Shown one piece after another: positions 44,160 to 54,986 of a stretch of 64,000 nt of DNA. Within the stretch, counting starts at the first letter, position 1, and the number at the start of each line of letters is the position of its first letter. Below the pieces are notes generated by a model. That model was given only the letters and a program-made list of their open reading frames with translations. It was not told the origin of the DNA and did not search any database. The stretch comes from Laccaria trichodermophora. Taxonomy: Eukaryota; Basidiomycota; Agaricomycetes; Agaricales; Hydnangiaceae. Position numbers and translations under genes: made by a program. The stretch covers positions 518,633 through 582,632 of the forward strand of contig JACTVC010000013.1 in NCBI GenBank assembly GCA_018417955.1. The letters run 5' to 3'.

Positions 44160-44813
44160 GGAAAGGGGGGAAGAAGATGTCGCAAAAACCGCTGACAACC
44201 ATATGGATGAGGACACCACTGGGATTCGAGAGCTGGATCTTCAGCGCGATGCAGTGTTTGAGGCAGTTGTCACAGATCCGGAAAGGGGGGAAGAAGGTGT
44301 CACAAACACCACTGGCTATCAGGACAGTGTAGAAAAGGACAGCATGAGTATTGTTCAAATTGAACTGAACATAAGTAAACTCACACGGATTATCCAGTCT
44401 TCCGCACTTGAGCCACTGCCATCAGAAACAACCTTGAGTGCTGGTGATGGCGCCTTCGAGACAGGATCAACAGCTACAATTAGAAGTACTAATGGAATGG
44501 GTGAAAGTGTACCTCTGCAAGAAACCAGCCATTCTAAAAGAAAACAAATTCCAAAAAACACGTCGGATGCTTTGAATGGATGCCTATGCGGCGTGGTACT
44601 GCACTCAGGATGCAATGGGGTGCTGAAGTGTAAGAGAGTTGGCTGTGAGACTCAATGGGTGGGTCTGGTTTTGCACAGGCTGATCATTACAACTCACTTA
44701 TTGTTTAGTACCACCTGCAATGTGCTGTGTTAGAGATGGCCCCTCGAAATTGGGTATGCAAAGCTTGCAAGGCATCTGGAGAGGGTAGAGGATCGAAGCA
44801 ATTACGAAAATGA
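44160..44813 (+). CDS. PHD-like zinc finger protein, 3' exons (partial)
   Basis: Two exons: about 44160-44658 and 44709-44813, with a 50-base intron (gtgggt...gtttag) in phase 0. The frame before 44160 has no ATG, and an acceptor-like ttgtcggtcag suggests earlier exons outside what I can model. The C-terminal part reads CLCGVVL, then GVLKCKRVGCETQW, YHLQC and PRNWVCKAC, a Cys/His spacing typical of a PHD-type finger that could bind histone tails or DNA-associated peptides. Upstream there is an acidic region with an internal repeat (ERGEE.V....T seen twice). It sits inside an insertion between duplicated segments, next to a transposon-like element, so it may be cargo of, or derived from, a mobile element. 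Confidence 0.5.
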
Positions 44814-44856
44814 TGTCATATTGCCATATATAGGCACATGCCTGATTACGTAGGTA

Positions 44857-45516
44857 CAGTTGTGGACAAACAAACACATCAAATTTATTCCACCATTTAT
44901 GTCTGTCACCACATGAGTTTAAACCCACTAAAAAGCATTGAAATAGAAAGGATTACATCTAATTCATCCATTTGCACAAGCAGAATTTTCAATTTCGACA
45001 ATTTGGCCAAAAAATCACCCTAAAAATTGGCGTGTGTCAAAAAAAATCGCTAAAATCTCGGAAAATTCATTTTTGAACAGCTTTTGAGGAATGGATTCTG
45101 ATCCCAAAAAATTAGAACTTTCTTACAAGCTGTTCTCGCATAAAATAATACCCAAGTTGGCTCTAAAGTGCAAACAAGGGACCATTTTTGTAGTGTGAAT
45201 TTTATATGAATGTACCTTTTTACCCATAACTGTCAAAATATGATGGGTTACTGGTGCATATCGTCTCAGGGTGGTGGGGGCTGAGTAACTTTGGAGTCAT
45301 CAGTGTGGTTTAGCACTGCAGGACCCTCTTGACAGGCCAAAAAGTTGCGAAATTTTGGCCAAAAAATTTGGCGCTGCCAAAATCTCATGGGAATTTCATG
45401 AAAACAGTGTTTTTAGGCTGTATTCGACCGTCCGGATTCAAATCTGTCATCGGTTTTTGCCAGAAAATTCACATTCCTGAGATACCTGATTTGATGTGTT
45501 TGTTTGTCCGCAACTG
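44857..45516. mobile_element. Inverted-repeat element B, MITE-like, TA flanks (660 bp)
   Basis: Terminal inverted repeats of about 30 bases (left cagttgtggacaaacaaac; right end its complement with few mismatches), flanked by TA at 44855-44856 and 45517-45518. It has no coding capacity. The right arm, read in reverse, aligns with the left arm of element A over more than 100 bases, so A and B are divergent members of one family that inserted within 2 kb of each other. Confidence 0.85.
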
Positions 45517-46371
45517 TAGGTAGGTCAAGCACACAGAGCCTTACAGAAAAATTCGACCCCAGCTATTGCCCAGCTACTTTTTTTAAATCCTTGGACCCCC
45601 TTGGGTTGGCGTCGAAATTTTTGCAGTGGTATTCCACATATTTGCTCATATTTATACACACATCAACAACACTATACCTTTTCCTTTCCTTCCTTCCTTT
45701 TTCCTACCTTTACTCAACTCTCTATACACGATTTGGAACTGTTCCGTCTCTGTGTGAGTGAATTACACGACGTGGGAATGCGTAAGGTCACTTTGTTTCC
45801 CATGTACGCCGATCGTGGATCTGACAGACTGACGCCTCTTGCTCCCAATGTATCGTCTCTGGTTTGATAACACGGCGCGTCCTGTCTTGGTCGTGCCTTT
45901 GTCTCTTGTCGGTCCCCTCCCTAATGTTGATGTGTCCCTGGACCACGATTGATTGGGAGCATTGCGGCGATGACTCTGAGCTCCTCCCCACCTTTTGCAA
46001 CACACGCGCGTGGTTTTTTTTTGGAGTGGAGGAGCACGTATGTTTTCTTTGCCGCCGCCGTGCGCACTGAGAACTCGTTCATTTTGCTTTGTGCGCTGTT
46101 CAGGCCAAGTTTAGGCGCCATCATCTTCGTGTTTGACGCTCTGTCCTTCCCTTTTCGACAAGATCTCTCGTCACAGTACTTAAAAAGTTAAAGTTAGATC
46201 AGGCCCTTCTTCAAACAAAGACACCATGGCTTCTAAAACGGGCTCAAAGACAGTCTAGGTCAAAAGCTCCCCTTGACCCACTTTCCCTAGTATCGCCCTT
46301 CCCCATCCCACATTCACAAGCCTTATCCCGCTGATTTCACCCATCTCAATTTTTTATTTATAGAGGCCAAA
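45517..46371. other. Intergenic; end of insertion and upstream region of ZZ gene 2
   Basis: 45600-45690 continues the F-box downstream homology (matches 35065-35160). From about 45900 the sequence matches the upstream region of ZZ gene 1. No gene is seen. Confidence 0.5.
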
Positions 46372-47796
46372 ATGGCTACACTGTCCAGCCTCTCCTTGAA
46401 CATAACCGATTGCGGTCGAACCGTCTCCGTTGCTGACGATGATATCGCTCGTCTCATGTACTACCTCCACTGCGTTACCGTGGGTGTCGGCTTAGACGTC
46501 CTACAAAACGATCTCGTCAATCATACAAACTACCGCTCGCTTTCCCCCACGCGCATTGCCCAGGTCGTCCGGGCTGCTGACGAGCTTTCCCCCGATCTAT
46601 TCATAGACAAGCTCATCTTCTGCGACGACGATTGCGAAATCCTCGAAAGGGGCGATAGCAACAAGTTCGTCCGTATCTCCGCTGCAGGCAACATCATCTC
46701 GCTGCAGAGTGATATCCTCATTATGGGCAAGGTCAGGAATGCGACGGACGTGATGTTTTTCAAGTCGTCGTGGCTCGACAAGTATTATACCCAGCCCATG
46801 CAGCGTATCATCCGCACACTCCTTGGGACAAAGCACTGCAGCCATTGCGAAGGCGAAGATGGCCTCTGTACGTGTACGAGGTGCCCGCGCACCACCGAAA
46901 GCAAATGCAGTGATCTTTTTGATGCCTTTCTTGACGTTTTCAATGCCATCACCCCCCCATCGTCATCGAGCGCCAATCCGAGGCCATCCACCCCTCAGCC
47001 GCCGCCCATTGAGACACCGAGACCTGGAGAGCACCAGTGTAACTGCGACGGATGTGGGCGGCGTTCATTCACAGGTGTCAGGTATAAGTGTACCACCTGC
47101 TATGACTACGACCTTTGCGAACAGTGCTATAAGTCCAATAAGCACGACATGGGACACCCCTTTAATCAATATCGCACTCCTGGTGCGATACCGACCCTTC
47201 TCGCTGCCCGAGCCAGCTCAAAGCCATCTATACCCCGCACAAAAACTGACAATGCCACCAACCCTCCACCACGTTACTCCGAAAAACCAACCACCAAACC
47301 ATCCTCCTCACCATTCTTCTACGACACCATGTCCGCCTCAGAGCTCAAACACTTCCTCAATGACCACGGAGCCACTTTTGATGACATCCTGGACAAGGAG
47401 ACCTTGTGCAGACGTGTTTGGGACACGTATTGCGAGTCCATGGGCATCGTCGAGCTCAACAAGTTCCTTTCTGAGAACTCGATCTCGACGGCGGATTGTA
47501 GGGACGTCCAAAGCCGGCGGCGGAAGGCGAAGGACATGTTCCGTCCTCCCAAAAGGCCAACGGCTCCACCTGCATCGGCCAACACATCGCAGGTGAGGTG
47601 GAGGAAGGATGATACTGTGATTCTGAAAGGCTTGAATCGGACTGAGATGAATGGGAAAAGGGGGACAGTGGTTTCGGTGGATAACGAGTTGGGTAAGGTG
47701 CAGGTTAGGATTGAGGATATGGACAAGTCGTTCAAGATTAAGTTCGAGAATCTCCAAATGGCCATCAACGAGGAGGAGGATGAAGAACTTGATTGA
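46372..47796 (+). CDS. ZZ-type zinc finger protein with SAP-like and KOW-like parts, copy 2 (474 aa)
   Basis: Single exon, same start context and layout as the gene at 40868: N-terminal region, Cys cluster (CSHCEGEDGLCTCTRC), ZZ finger (CDGCGRRSF, YKCTTCYDYDLCEQCY), Pro/Ser-rich linker, SAP-like helices and a KOW-like end (GLNRTEMNGKRGTVVSVD). All zinc-binding Cys and His of the ZZ finger are kept, so both copies should fold. Differences concentrate in the N-terminal 150 residues and at the acidic C-terminus, which suggests either relaxed constraint or diversifying selection there. Function unknown; the domain mix suggests a scaffold. Confidence 0.85.
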   Translation: MATLSSLSLNITDCGRTVSVADDDIARLMYYLHCVTVGVGLDVLQNDLVNHTNYRSLSPTRIAQVVRAADELSPDLFIDKLIFCDDDCEILERGDSNKFVRISAAGNIISLQSDILIMGKVRNATDVMFFKSSWLDKYYTQPMQRIIRTLLGTKHCSHCEGEDGLCTCTRCPRTTESKCSDLFDAFLDVFNAITPPSSSSANPRPSTPQPPPIETPRPGEHQCNCDGCGRRSFTGVRYKCTTCYDYDLCEQCYKSNKHDMGHPFNQYRTPGAIPTLLAARASSKPSIPRTKTDNATNPPPRYSEKPTTKPSSSPFFYDTMSASELKHFLNDHGATFDDILDKETLCRRVWDTYCESMGIVELNKFLSENSISTADCRDVQSRRRKAKDMFRPPKRPTAPPASANTSQVRWRKDDTVILKGLNRTEMNGKRGTVVSVDNELGKVQVRIEDMDKSFKIKFENLQMAINEEEDEELD

Positions 47797-48054
47797 TTCT
47801 GTTCCTTAACCCAAGCGACATTCTACCTGACAATTATGTATAAACAATCGACTTGTGCTTGGACGTGTATCAAAGCAGAGTACTATCATACTTGGAAATT
47901 TCATTAAAGCTGTAGAAAGTTCTTGGCTCGGACTTGTGTATTGAATATTGTGACTTACGCTATTTGAACCTTCAGCGCTCAGCGTCTGGAAGACAGCCAG
48001 TGAGGTGGAAAGCGGTGGACTCAAGCAGCCCCAGTGGACGGTGCATTTGAAGGC

Positions 48055-48062
48055 TATAAAAG
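48055..48062 (+). promoter_or_regulatory. TATA box upstream of a small ORF
   Basis: TATAAAAG in ggctataaaaggcg, 66 bases before the ATG at 48121. The spacing is nearly the same as at the membrane protein gene (65 bases). Confidence 0.45.
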
Positions 48063-48120
48063 GCGATCCAAGTTGGGTTTGACGTTGCCGCGATGTTGAA
48101 ACACTTTCATTGAAAGTCAC

Positions 48121-48285
48121 ATGCAGCAATCGAAAGCCATTGCCAACGTGATGGAGGTAGGTGTGATGTCTCCAACTGGCTCTTCTGCAGATGGTTGCGT
48201 CATCCAGGAGGTCGTCTCCGTTATACGAGAGGCTCGAGGGAAGAGCAAGAGGAAGAAGCAGCAGCAACTGAGCGCTGAGCAATGA
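48121..48285 (+). CDS. Possible small basic protein (54 aa)
   Basis: An ATG at 48121 opens 54 codons to a TGA at 48283-48285. The product starts MQQSKAIANVMEVG and has a basic C-terminal stretch (EARGKSKRKKQQQ). A good TATA box lies 66 bases upstream. A seven-codon upstream ORF (48093) precedes it. Related sequence is present downstream of ZZ gene 1 (43255-43300: atccaggaaatcgtctcc), but the frame is not intact there. It could be a real small gene, a 3' part of the ZZ transcript or chance. Confidence 0.3.
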   Translation: MQQSKAIANVMEVGVMSPTGSSADGCVIQEVVSVIREARGKSKRKKQQQLSAEQ

Positions 48286-48400
48286 TGTAAGGCCTCTTGT
48301 CATTGGGCAGCTCAGGGAGTGGATATATGCGCGTCAAGACGATAGACGTTCGTGCAAGTGCCTGTGACAAGGTGCTTTGGTTCCCGTATACATCCATTCA

Positions 48401-49442
48401 TCAGATACTGAATATAGCACGCGCTTTGATTCCAATAACACCACCACCCCGTCCATCCCATCCCTTGATCTCCGCACGACACACCGGACACCTGAAAGAA
48501 ACAAAAAGAAAAGGTCAACAACCCGTAGAAACACATCACAGAAAAAAAAAAGAGAGAAAAAGCGGACCTAGCAACGTTCGGTTCACCGGTAGGCATCATC
48601 GCTCCCCTATGCATCGTCGTTTTCACAGCTGTGAAGAGGCATGCACCGCAGCATATGTGTCCGCAAGGAGTGAGTGTTGCATTTGTGGGGGGGAAGAAGC
48701 ATATGGGGCAGGTATATTCGGATAGAGGCTCTGGTTGTTTTTCTGGGGCTGGTGAGGATGCCACTGGGACTGGGACTGGTGGGATGGTAGACGTGGAAGT
48801 GGAAGTGGAGGTGCTGGGTTCGTGTAGGGACTTGATAGGTGGAGGCTCTATATCGGTGGCATGTAAGATCTTTGCGAGGCTGGGGCTGCTCACGTAGCCG
48901 GGAGGCGATGGGAGGCTGCTGCTCCCTTGCGAGCTGAACAAAGTCCCTTGTGTAGATGGACCTGCGATGGAGGTGGATGTAGATGGGAGTGGCTTCTCGT
49001 CTTCGTCGTCAGAGATAAGCTGATCGACAGCTTCTTCTTCGTCTTCGTCCGAGCTAACCATCCAATCGACAAAGGAGATTCTCCGTCGTTTACTCCGCCG
49101 GAGGACGTCGTCTCCCGTTTGTCTCCTCTTCCCTCCTGTCCTCCGGCTTGCGTTTGAGCTGCTGGAACCTTCGCCTGTGTCATGCTGCATGAGCGCCTGA
49201 ATTAACAGTGATTCTTCGACGGAACTGAGAGAGTCTGAACGGTGTCTTGTGCTTGTGGACATGTTGTGTGATCGGGAACTTGTACGTGAAGCTGGTCGGG
49301 ATAGGGAACTGGAATGTGCTGAACGAGCTAAGGAGACTGTTCTGGAACGTGGTTGGAGGTTTCTGGATGTTAGTGGTGCCGGGAGCGCTAGCTCGTTGTC
49401 GTCTGGGATGAAGATTGGCGGTGAAGGGGCGCTTATCGACAT
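48401..49442 (-). CDS. RING finger protein, probable E3 ubiquitin ligase (321 aa)
   Basis: Two exons on the minus strand: 49442-48568 and 48491-48401, with a 76-base intron (gtccgc...ttcag). The first ~230 residues are Ser-rich and disordered, with a basic patch (RSKRRRIS) followed by an acidic one (SSDEDEEEA). The RING is near residues 245-305: CPICFFPP, then TPCGHICCGACL, and after the intron RCPVC, giving a C3HC4 arrangement. The intron falls between the third and fourth Cys/His pairs. The end is rich in Gly (GWDGRGGGVIGIKARA). By family knowledge a RING recruits an E2 and transfers ubiquitin; the layout (disordered acidic N-terminus, C-terminal RING) recalls SUMO-targeted ligases such as Slx8, but I see no certain SUMO-binding motif. 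Confidence 0.85.
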
Positions 49443-49554
49443 TTTTCCTGATAAAGAAAAGAAGACTCTTCCACACCACCACCATCACTAAACATCCCCG
49501 CGCACGACTCTCAATGTCGGCACATTATTAGAAACACCACCCTCCAACGCCGGC

Positions 49555-52089
49555 ATGAACAGCGACCAATTATTGCCTATTCATTCACCAGCAGCAATAT
49601 CACAACTTGAAACTTTGGGCCCTGCCACCGTGACGACGAGACCCGCAATGGGTCTGACGGGTTTGACCGTCGATATACCTTCATCCACATCTAAGCGACC
49701 AGACGCGAAACGGCCGGCAGCTAGATGGTCTAGCATCGAGTTCAAAGTCTACTATGCTTTAGCATGCATCGTTATACCCATTATGGTTTGGATACCCATG
49801 TCTTTGAGCTCGCGTGAGTCTTCCACCCTCCCTTCTTTCTTTCCGCAAGCGACTAACCTACCCTTCTTTTTCGTCCAGCATCTAACCCTAATTACCCATT
49901 CTATCAAATGCGACTGTCAAATGGCTGGCTATTCGGACGTCGTATCGTAAGCCCCTGTCTAAAAAAACTCTCCGAAATGAAATGACACGTTGTACAGGAT
50001 AACAGCGACGCGCAATACCGCTCATTTCGAAATAACTTACCCCCTTTACTCATCGGCGCCTTCGCCTTCCTCCTCTCCAAGTTCCTAAGGGTCCACTACG
50101 CCACAGTGAACTCAGGGAACAATCTATACCTTATCCCATTCAACGTGGGCTGCTCGCTCGTTATGATCCTTGCATTGCACGGGACGAGTGCACTCAAAGT
50201 CCTCGCGATCGTTTCTGCGAATTATGTGATTGCGAAAGCGTGTCGGGGGAGTAGAGCTGGGCCGGCGTTGACGTGGATGTTTAATGCTGCTGTGCTTTTT
50301 TTGAATGAGAGGTATGGTGGGTATAAGTTTGGGGATATGATTCCCGGTTTGGAATACCTCGTGCGTTCTGTCTTTTTCGAGTGGCTCGTGTTTTTTCGTG
50401 TTTATGAATCCCAGGATACCATACAAGGAGCCTATCCGCGCTGGCACGTCAGCTTCAACATCACGATGCTCCGACTCATCTCGTTCAGCATGGATTACTA
50501 CTGGGCATGTCAACCACGACGCATCCCTTCCGAAGATGTGGGTATCCTTCTTTTACCCTACCCATACAAGGGTTCAAATTGACGAGCCAATGCAAAGGAT
50601 AGACAGGCTCCGCCCAGCTCTCGGAAAAACAACGTCAATCTTTGGCGCATCCCGAGTCGATGTACTCGTACATGAACTATATCGCCTATGTGCTCTATCC
50701 ACCGCTGTACATCGCTGGCCCTATCATGACGTTCAACGATTTCATATGGCAGGTCCGTGTCCTTCCTTATCCCTCTCTTTCCATAAAACGGATGTTGAAG
50801 TCGTGGGGTCGTCTTGCAGCACCGCCGTCCAACGCCTATATCAACACAAACAACAATGAAGTACCTCCTCCGGTTCATCATCTCCTTCATGACGATGGAG
50901 TTCATCCTCCACTTTATGTACGTCGTCGCTATCAAAGATAGGAAAGCGTGGGTTGGGGCTAGCCCCGCGCAGATCAGTATGATTGGGTTTTGGAACCTTA
51001 TGATCGTTTGGCTCAAGGTCAGTTTTCGTTTCGTTGGGGTACCTACTATGTTCCGTGATTAACGGCCTTTTTTTTTCGTTGTAGCTTCTGATACCGTGGA
51101 GGTTCTTCCGCTTATGGGCGCTCATGGACGGAATCGATCCACCTGAGAATATGGTCAGGTGTATGGCAAATAATTATTCGACGTTGGGGTTTTGGAGGAG
51201 TTGGCATAGGAGTTATAATCTTTGGGTTATTCGGTAATTCTTTTGCTTCCCTCCCTTCTTTCTTCCTTTACATCCTCGGATCTGATGCTGATGCTTTCTT
51301 CCCGTCCCCTTCCCGCTTGCTAGGTACATCTATATACCCCTAGGCGGCGCCGACAACGTGGTGGTGAACACCGTTTTGGTTTTCTCCTTCGTTGCGCTGT
51401 GGCATGATCTTACGTTTAGGCTGCTTGCGTGGGGATGGCTGGTTAGCTTGTTTATCATCCCGGAGTTGTGTGCTGTGTATTTGTTGCCTGCCTCCAAGGT
51501 AAGCATTTTTTCAAGCTCCCGCCGGCTTATCTTTCTTTACACATTTATTGATGTGTTGCGTTTGATCTCGGTGTCGGTTCCTGATCTTTGTCTTGTTGTT
51601 CCCTGCCTCGTGTCCCGTTCCGTTGTTCCCCTCCTCGTGCTCGTGTCCCGTTCCGTTGTTCCCCTCCTCGTGCTCGTGTGCCGTTCCGTTGCTCACCTCC
51701 GCGATGCGTACAGTTCGGACAAAGGCCATGGTACAGACACGTCTGTGCCCTTGGGGCCGTACTCAACATCATCATCATGATGGCCGCCAATTTGGTAGGG
51801 TTTGTCGTTGGTGTTGAGGGGGTTTCGTTCTTTGCTAAGCAGCTTTTTGGGACGTTTGAAGGTGGGTTCTTCTGGTTCGGTTCATTGTGTGTACCCTGTT
51901 GGATTCTAACCCTACCTCTTCCAGGTGCGCGATTTCTGGTCGGAGTTGCGTTTTGCTTGTTTGTGGGTGCTCAATTGATGTTTGAGTATCGGTGAGTCCG
52001 TGTCCTCTCGGGTGTGGAATGATGTTGTGCTGATTTTTGATCTTTGAAGGGAAGAGGAGATGAGGAGAGGGATTTTTAGGAGGTGTTAA
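49555..52089 (+). CDS. GUP1: GUP1-like MBOAT O-acyltransferase (579 aa)
   Basis: Eleven exons: 49555-49813, 49879-49946, 49998-50360, 50415-50541, 50607-50752, 50820-51017, 51085-51233, 51324-51498, 51714-51861, 51925-51991, 52050-52089; frame holds throughout. Many hydrophobic segments are present. Family marks are [46 protein letters not shown] and [10 protein letters not shown]; the two His-containing motifs are the MBOAT active site. In yeast, Gup1 remodels GPI-anchor lipids in the ER by adding a very long acyl chain; the same role is inferred here. Intron 4 (50361-50414) is 54 bases and open, so unspliced translation would insert 18 residues. Intron 8 is long (215 bases) and contains a 33-bp tandem repeat. 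Confidence 0.92.
51610..51692. repeat. 33-bp minisatellite in a GUP1-like intron
   Basis: Two full and about half a third copy of a 33-base unit (gtgtcccgttccgttgttcc plus 13 more bases, ending cgtgctc). It lies wholly within intron 8 and extends the pyrimidine-rich part before the acceptor at 51713. Confidence 0.9.
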
Positions 52090-52792
52090 TTAGGTCGTTG
52101 GTTGTGAGCCTCAACGGCGATATTAAACTGGATTCTGGATGTTTGAGTCAAATGACGTTTCGAGTTGGAATTCGGCTCACGTATGGAAACCTGAAGGAGA
52201 CCGACCGGCGACTGATACCATCCCGCGATGTTGTTCCATCAAAGAGGCCTCATGATTCCTAGATTTAGAGTCCGAGACAACTGGCCCAGACATGGAGTGA
52301 TTGAATATCTACCGCCTGACCAGATTGATGATCTATTCTTGTTTCGTCTTTTCGGGACGATGGAGTACACTTTTGAATTGAAAAAAGTAAAAAACATACG
52401 GAGTTCGTTGCTAGTATCTGATGTCCCATTCTGAATTTCTGATCCACCACGCCCACGACAACTCTTCTTATCTCTAGATTTCGTTCCGTCGACCACACAT
52501 TTGATCCTTTCATTTCGGTTACCTGTACTTTACATTCAGTTATTGCCAGGGATGGCGGGTGCACGTGTATTCAATTCGATCGTGAAGGGTATACGTAAAG
52601 GGTTTGTTTGGGCTTGAGCCTTGCGCGAACAAAAAATCTATTTGCGTCACGCCTTTTCCTTTTGGTTTATTACCCTCGAGGGCCCAGATGCTAAAAGGAT
52701 CCCTTCAACTCACCCTCCTCCTTTTTGACGTCCATTTCAAATGGGTTTGGTGAGTCGTTTTTGGGTTTTCTTGGCAGCTTGAGTGACCAACG
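52090..52792. other. Intergenic upstream of the monooxygenase
   Basis: No gene is seen. At 52741 an ATG followed by a donor-like ggtgag and an acceptor-like ggcag (to 52777) would make only a five-codon upstream ORF ending in TGA, so it may be a 5' untranslated intron. Confidence 0.4.
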
Positions 52793-54703
52793 ATGACTTT
52801 AAAGGTTAAACCAGCTCGTCAGATCGCCTCTCTCTCTGTGGATTTCCTAGTCATCGGAGCTGGCATTGCGGGCCTCGCATCTGCTATTGCGCTCAGGAGG
52901 GTTGGGCATCGAGTGGTGGTTTTGGAGAGGCATGATTCTATGACCAAGGTTCGTCGTCTTAATCTCCTCAAACACGTTCACGGTGCTGATGATGGGTTGT
53001 TGCGCTTCGTAAAGGCTACAGGCGGCTGCCGTATGCCTCCAAATTTATCCAAGATCCTGTTTCACTGGGGCTTGGAGAAGGAGTTGCGTAAGATTTCGTT
53101 GAAGTCTCAGGGGATAGCTTTGAAATTATGTCAGTGGTCTGGTGTCCTCTTGTGTCTCGGAGCACTGACTAACTCACCATTAGTCGAGACTGGGGAGCTA
53201 CTTGGAGAACACATATGGGATGAAGAACTGCTACGCGAATCGCGAGGGGAGTTCGTCTTTGCACACGTACGTTACTCGGGTCTTGCGCTAATTTACTTGA
53301 ACTGAGCTTGCATTTCAGCACGCCGATCTACGACAACTGCTATACGATACTGCCCTCTCATGCGGTGCAACCATTCACCTAAACACCACCGTCACCACGA
53401 TAGAGCCTGAAGCATGTCGCGTGCGACTATCGACGGGGGAAGTCCTCGAGGCGGACGTTATCGTTGGTGCGGATGGGCCGTCAGGGATATCAAGACAATT
53501 ATTCGATCAAGGCGAAAGTATACATCGTATGAACATGTACAGGTTCGTCTTTTTAATTAATTGTCGTCCCTTGTTCCAGGAACTCATACATGATAGCTCG
53601 AAGATACCCAAAGAACTCATCGTGCAGGATGAAGACCTTTCTTTTGTTTATGATGGAGCTTTGGTATGACCATTGATCCCTCTTTCTTCTTTGATATGCA
53701 CGCTAATGTCTCTGTTCAGAGATCAATGTTTGCTTGGTTTGGGAATGGGCGAAGTGTACTAGGCTTCCCTTCGGTTAGTCCGCGCCGCTGCCACAAATAC
53801 GCATAAACTGACATTTGCGCTAAAAATTAAATTGCAGGGAGGCAAAGCTGATTTTGCTCTATTCGTTTATTGTCCAAAGGATGGGAATGAAGGGTCTTGG
53901 GAAGAGATAGCACCGTTATCTGCGATGCAAGAGGTGTTGGAAACTGCAGAACCGCGGTAAGCTATCCACTGCTGCTTTTGCTGCGCCAGTTCTAAACGTG
54001 CTTCTTGGTCAGTCTGAAGAAGCTCGGAAAACTCGCTCAATCGCCAACATGTGTTGCATTCAAAGAAGTGCCAGACCTGGATGACTGGGTACACGACTCT
54101 GGCCCACTAGTCTTGGTAGGCGAAGCCGCACATCCACTACCAGTAAGCCCTCTTTCTTCTCGCTCTCCTCCTACTTATCTCTCTGGGCTGACTTTCTTTT
54201 TGTTCCTTCAACTACAGCCCGGTTCCATCCAAGAAGCAGCACTAGCAATCGAAGACGGCGCCGTCCTCGGCAAACTCTTTTCCCACCTCCACTCACGCTC
54301 CCAAATCCGCTCACTCCTATACGCGTTCCACGAAATCCGACATGACCGCTGTTCGCGCGTGACTAAAAAAGAGATCGGGGATATACAGTTTATGTGCCTC
54401 CCTCCGGGGGACTACCAGCAAATGCGCGACGATGTGATGCGTGCGAAGAGGGACGCGGGGAAGGATGTGTTGGAATCAGATACGGGGGAGGAGGAGGGGG
54501 AGGAGGAGGAGAAAGGGAAAGGAGTGGGTTCGGCGGAGTGGGCGGAGATTGTTGATGTGTTTGGGTATGATGCGGAGGATGATGCTGATAATTGGTGGGT
54601 TATGTGGGGCCTTTTGAGGGAGAGGGCTAGGGAGGATGTGGATATTGCGCCGTGTAATGTGATGACGGAGCAGGTGGTCGAGGTTGAGCAAGCGGTTAGT
54701 TGA
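52793..54703 (+). CDS. FAD-dependent monooxygenase, salicylate hydroxylase-like (477 aa)
   Basis: Nine exons: 52793-52948, 53015-53129, 53184-53266, 53319-53542, 53597-53663, 53720-53773, 53838-53956, 54013-54142, 54218-54703. Motifs: dinucleotide-binding GxGxxG near residue 22 (VIGAGIAGLASAIAL) ending in LER; the DG motif (VIVGADGPSGISR); and the second FAD motif, here LVGEAAHPLP, with Glu where Asp is usual (GDAAHP). This is the aromatic-ring hydroxylase (class A flavoprotein) family, using NAD(P)H and oxygen; the substrate is unknown. The C-terminal ~80 residues are strongly acidic (EEEGEEEEKG) and unlike typical members. No signal peptide is seen, so it is probably cytosolic. The Asp-to-Glu change may or may not affect activity. 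Confidence 0.88.
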
Positions 54704-54986
54704 CCCTTTTTTTTTTCGTTTTTTTCGCAAAGCATGAGCTGATGTGAGGTTTTTAGCTGGCCGTTGTTGACTCAGAGGCGTAACTTTTCCTCTGCGATAT
54801 CTAGTTCATGCCTTTACGACCTTCACGAACATGCATACTCACATACCTACTCCTCACCATCATATGGTCCATTTTCGCATGTCTTCATAGTAGGTAGGGT
54901 CTTATGGATCACATAAATACATCTGCATCATACAACAACACAAAATCCGTGTAGATAATTTAGTACTAGTAGCAGTGCACCACGCA

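Larger units (their letters stand above)
45900..48270. repeat. Tandem duplication unit 2 (partner about 40340-43340)
   Basis: Direct repeat of the ZZ-finger gene with flanks. It lacks element A and therefore preserves the pre-insertion sequence. It keeps a longer downstream stretch (47830-48270), of which unit 1 retains only parts. Confidence 0.85.

Noticed and set aside
47806..48303. Minus-strand 165-codon frame with a signal-peptide-like start
   Set aside because: It lies in a duplicated non-coding flank, is not intact in the sister copy, and the plus-strand TATA box and small frame fit better.
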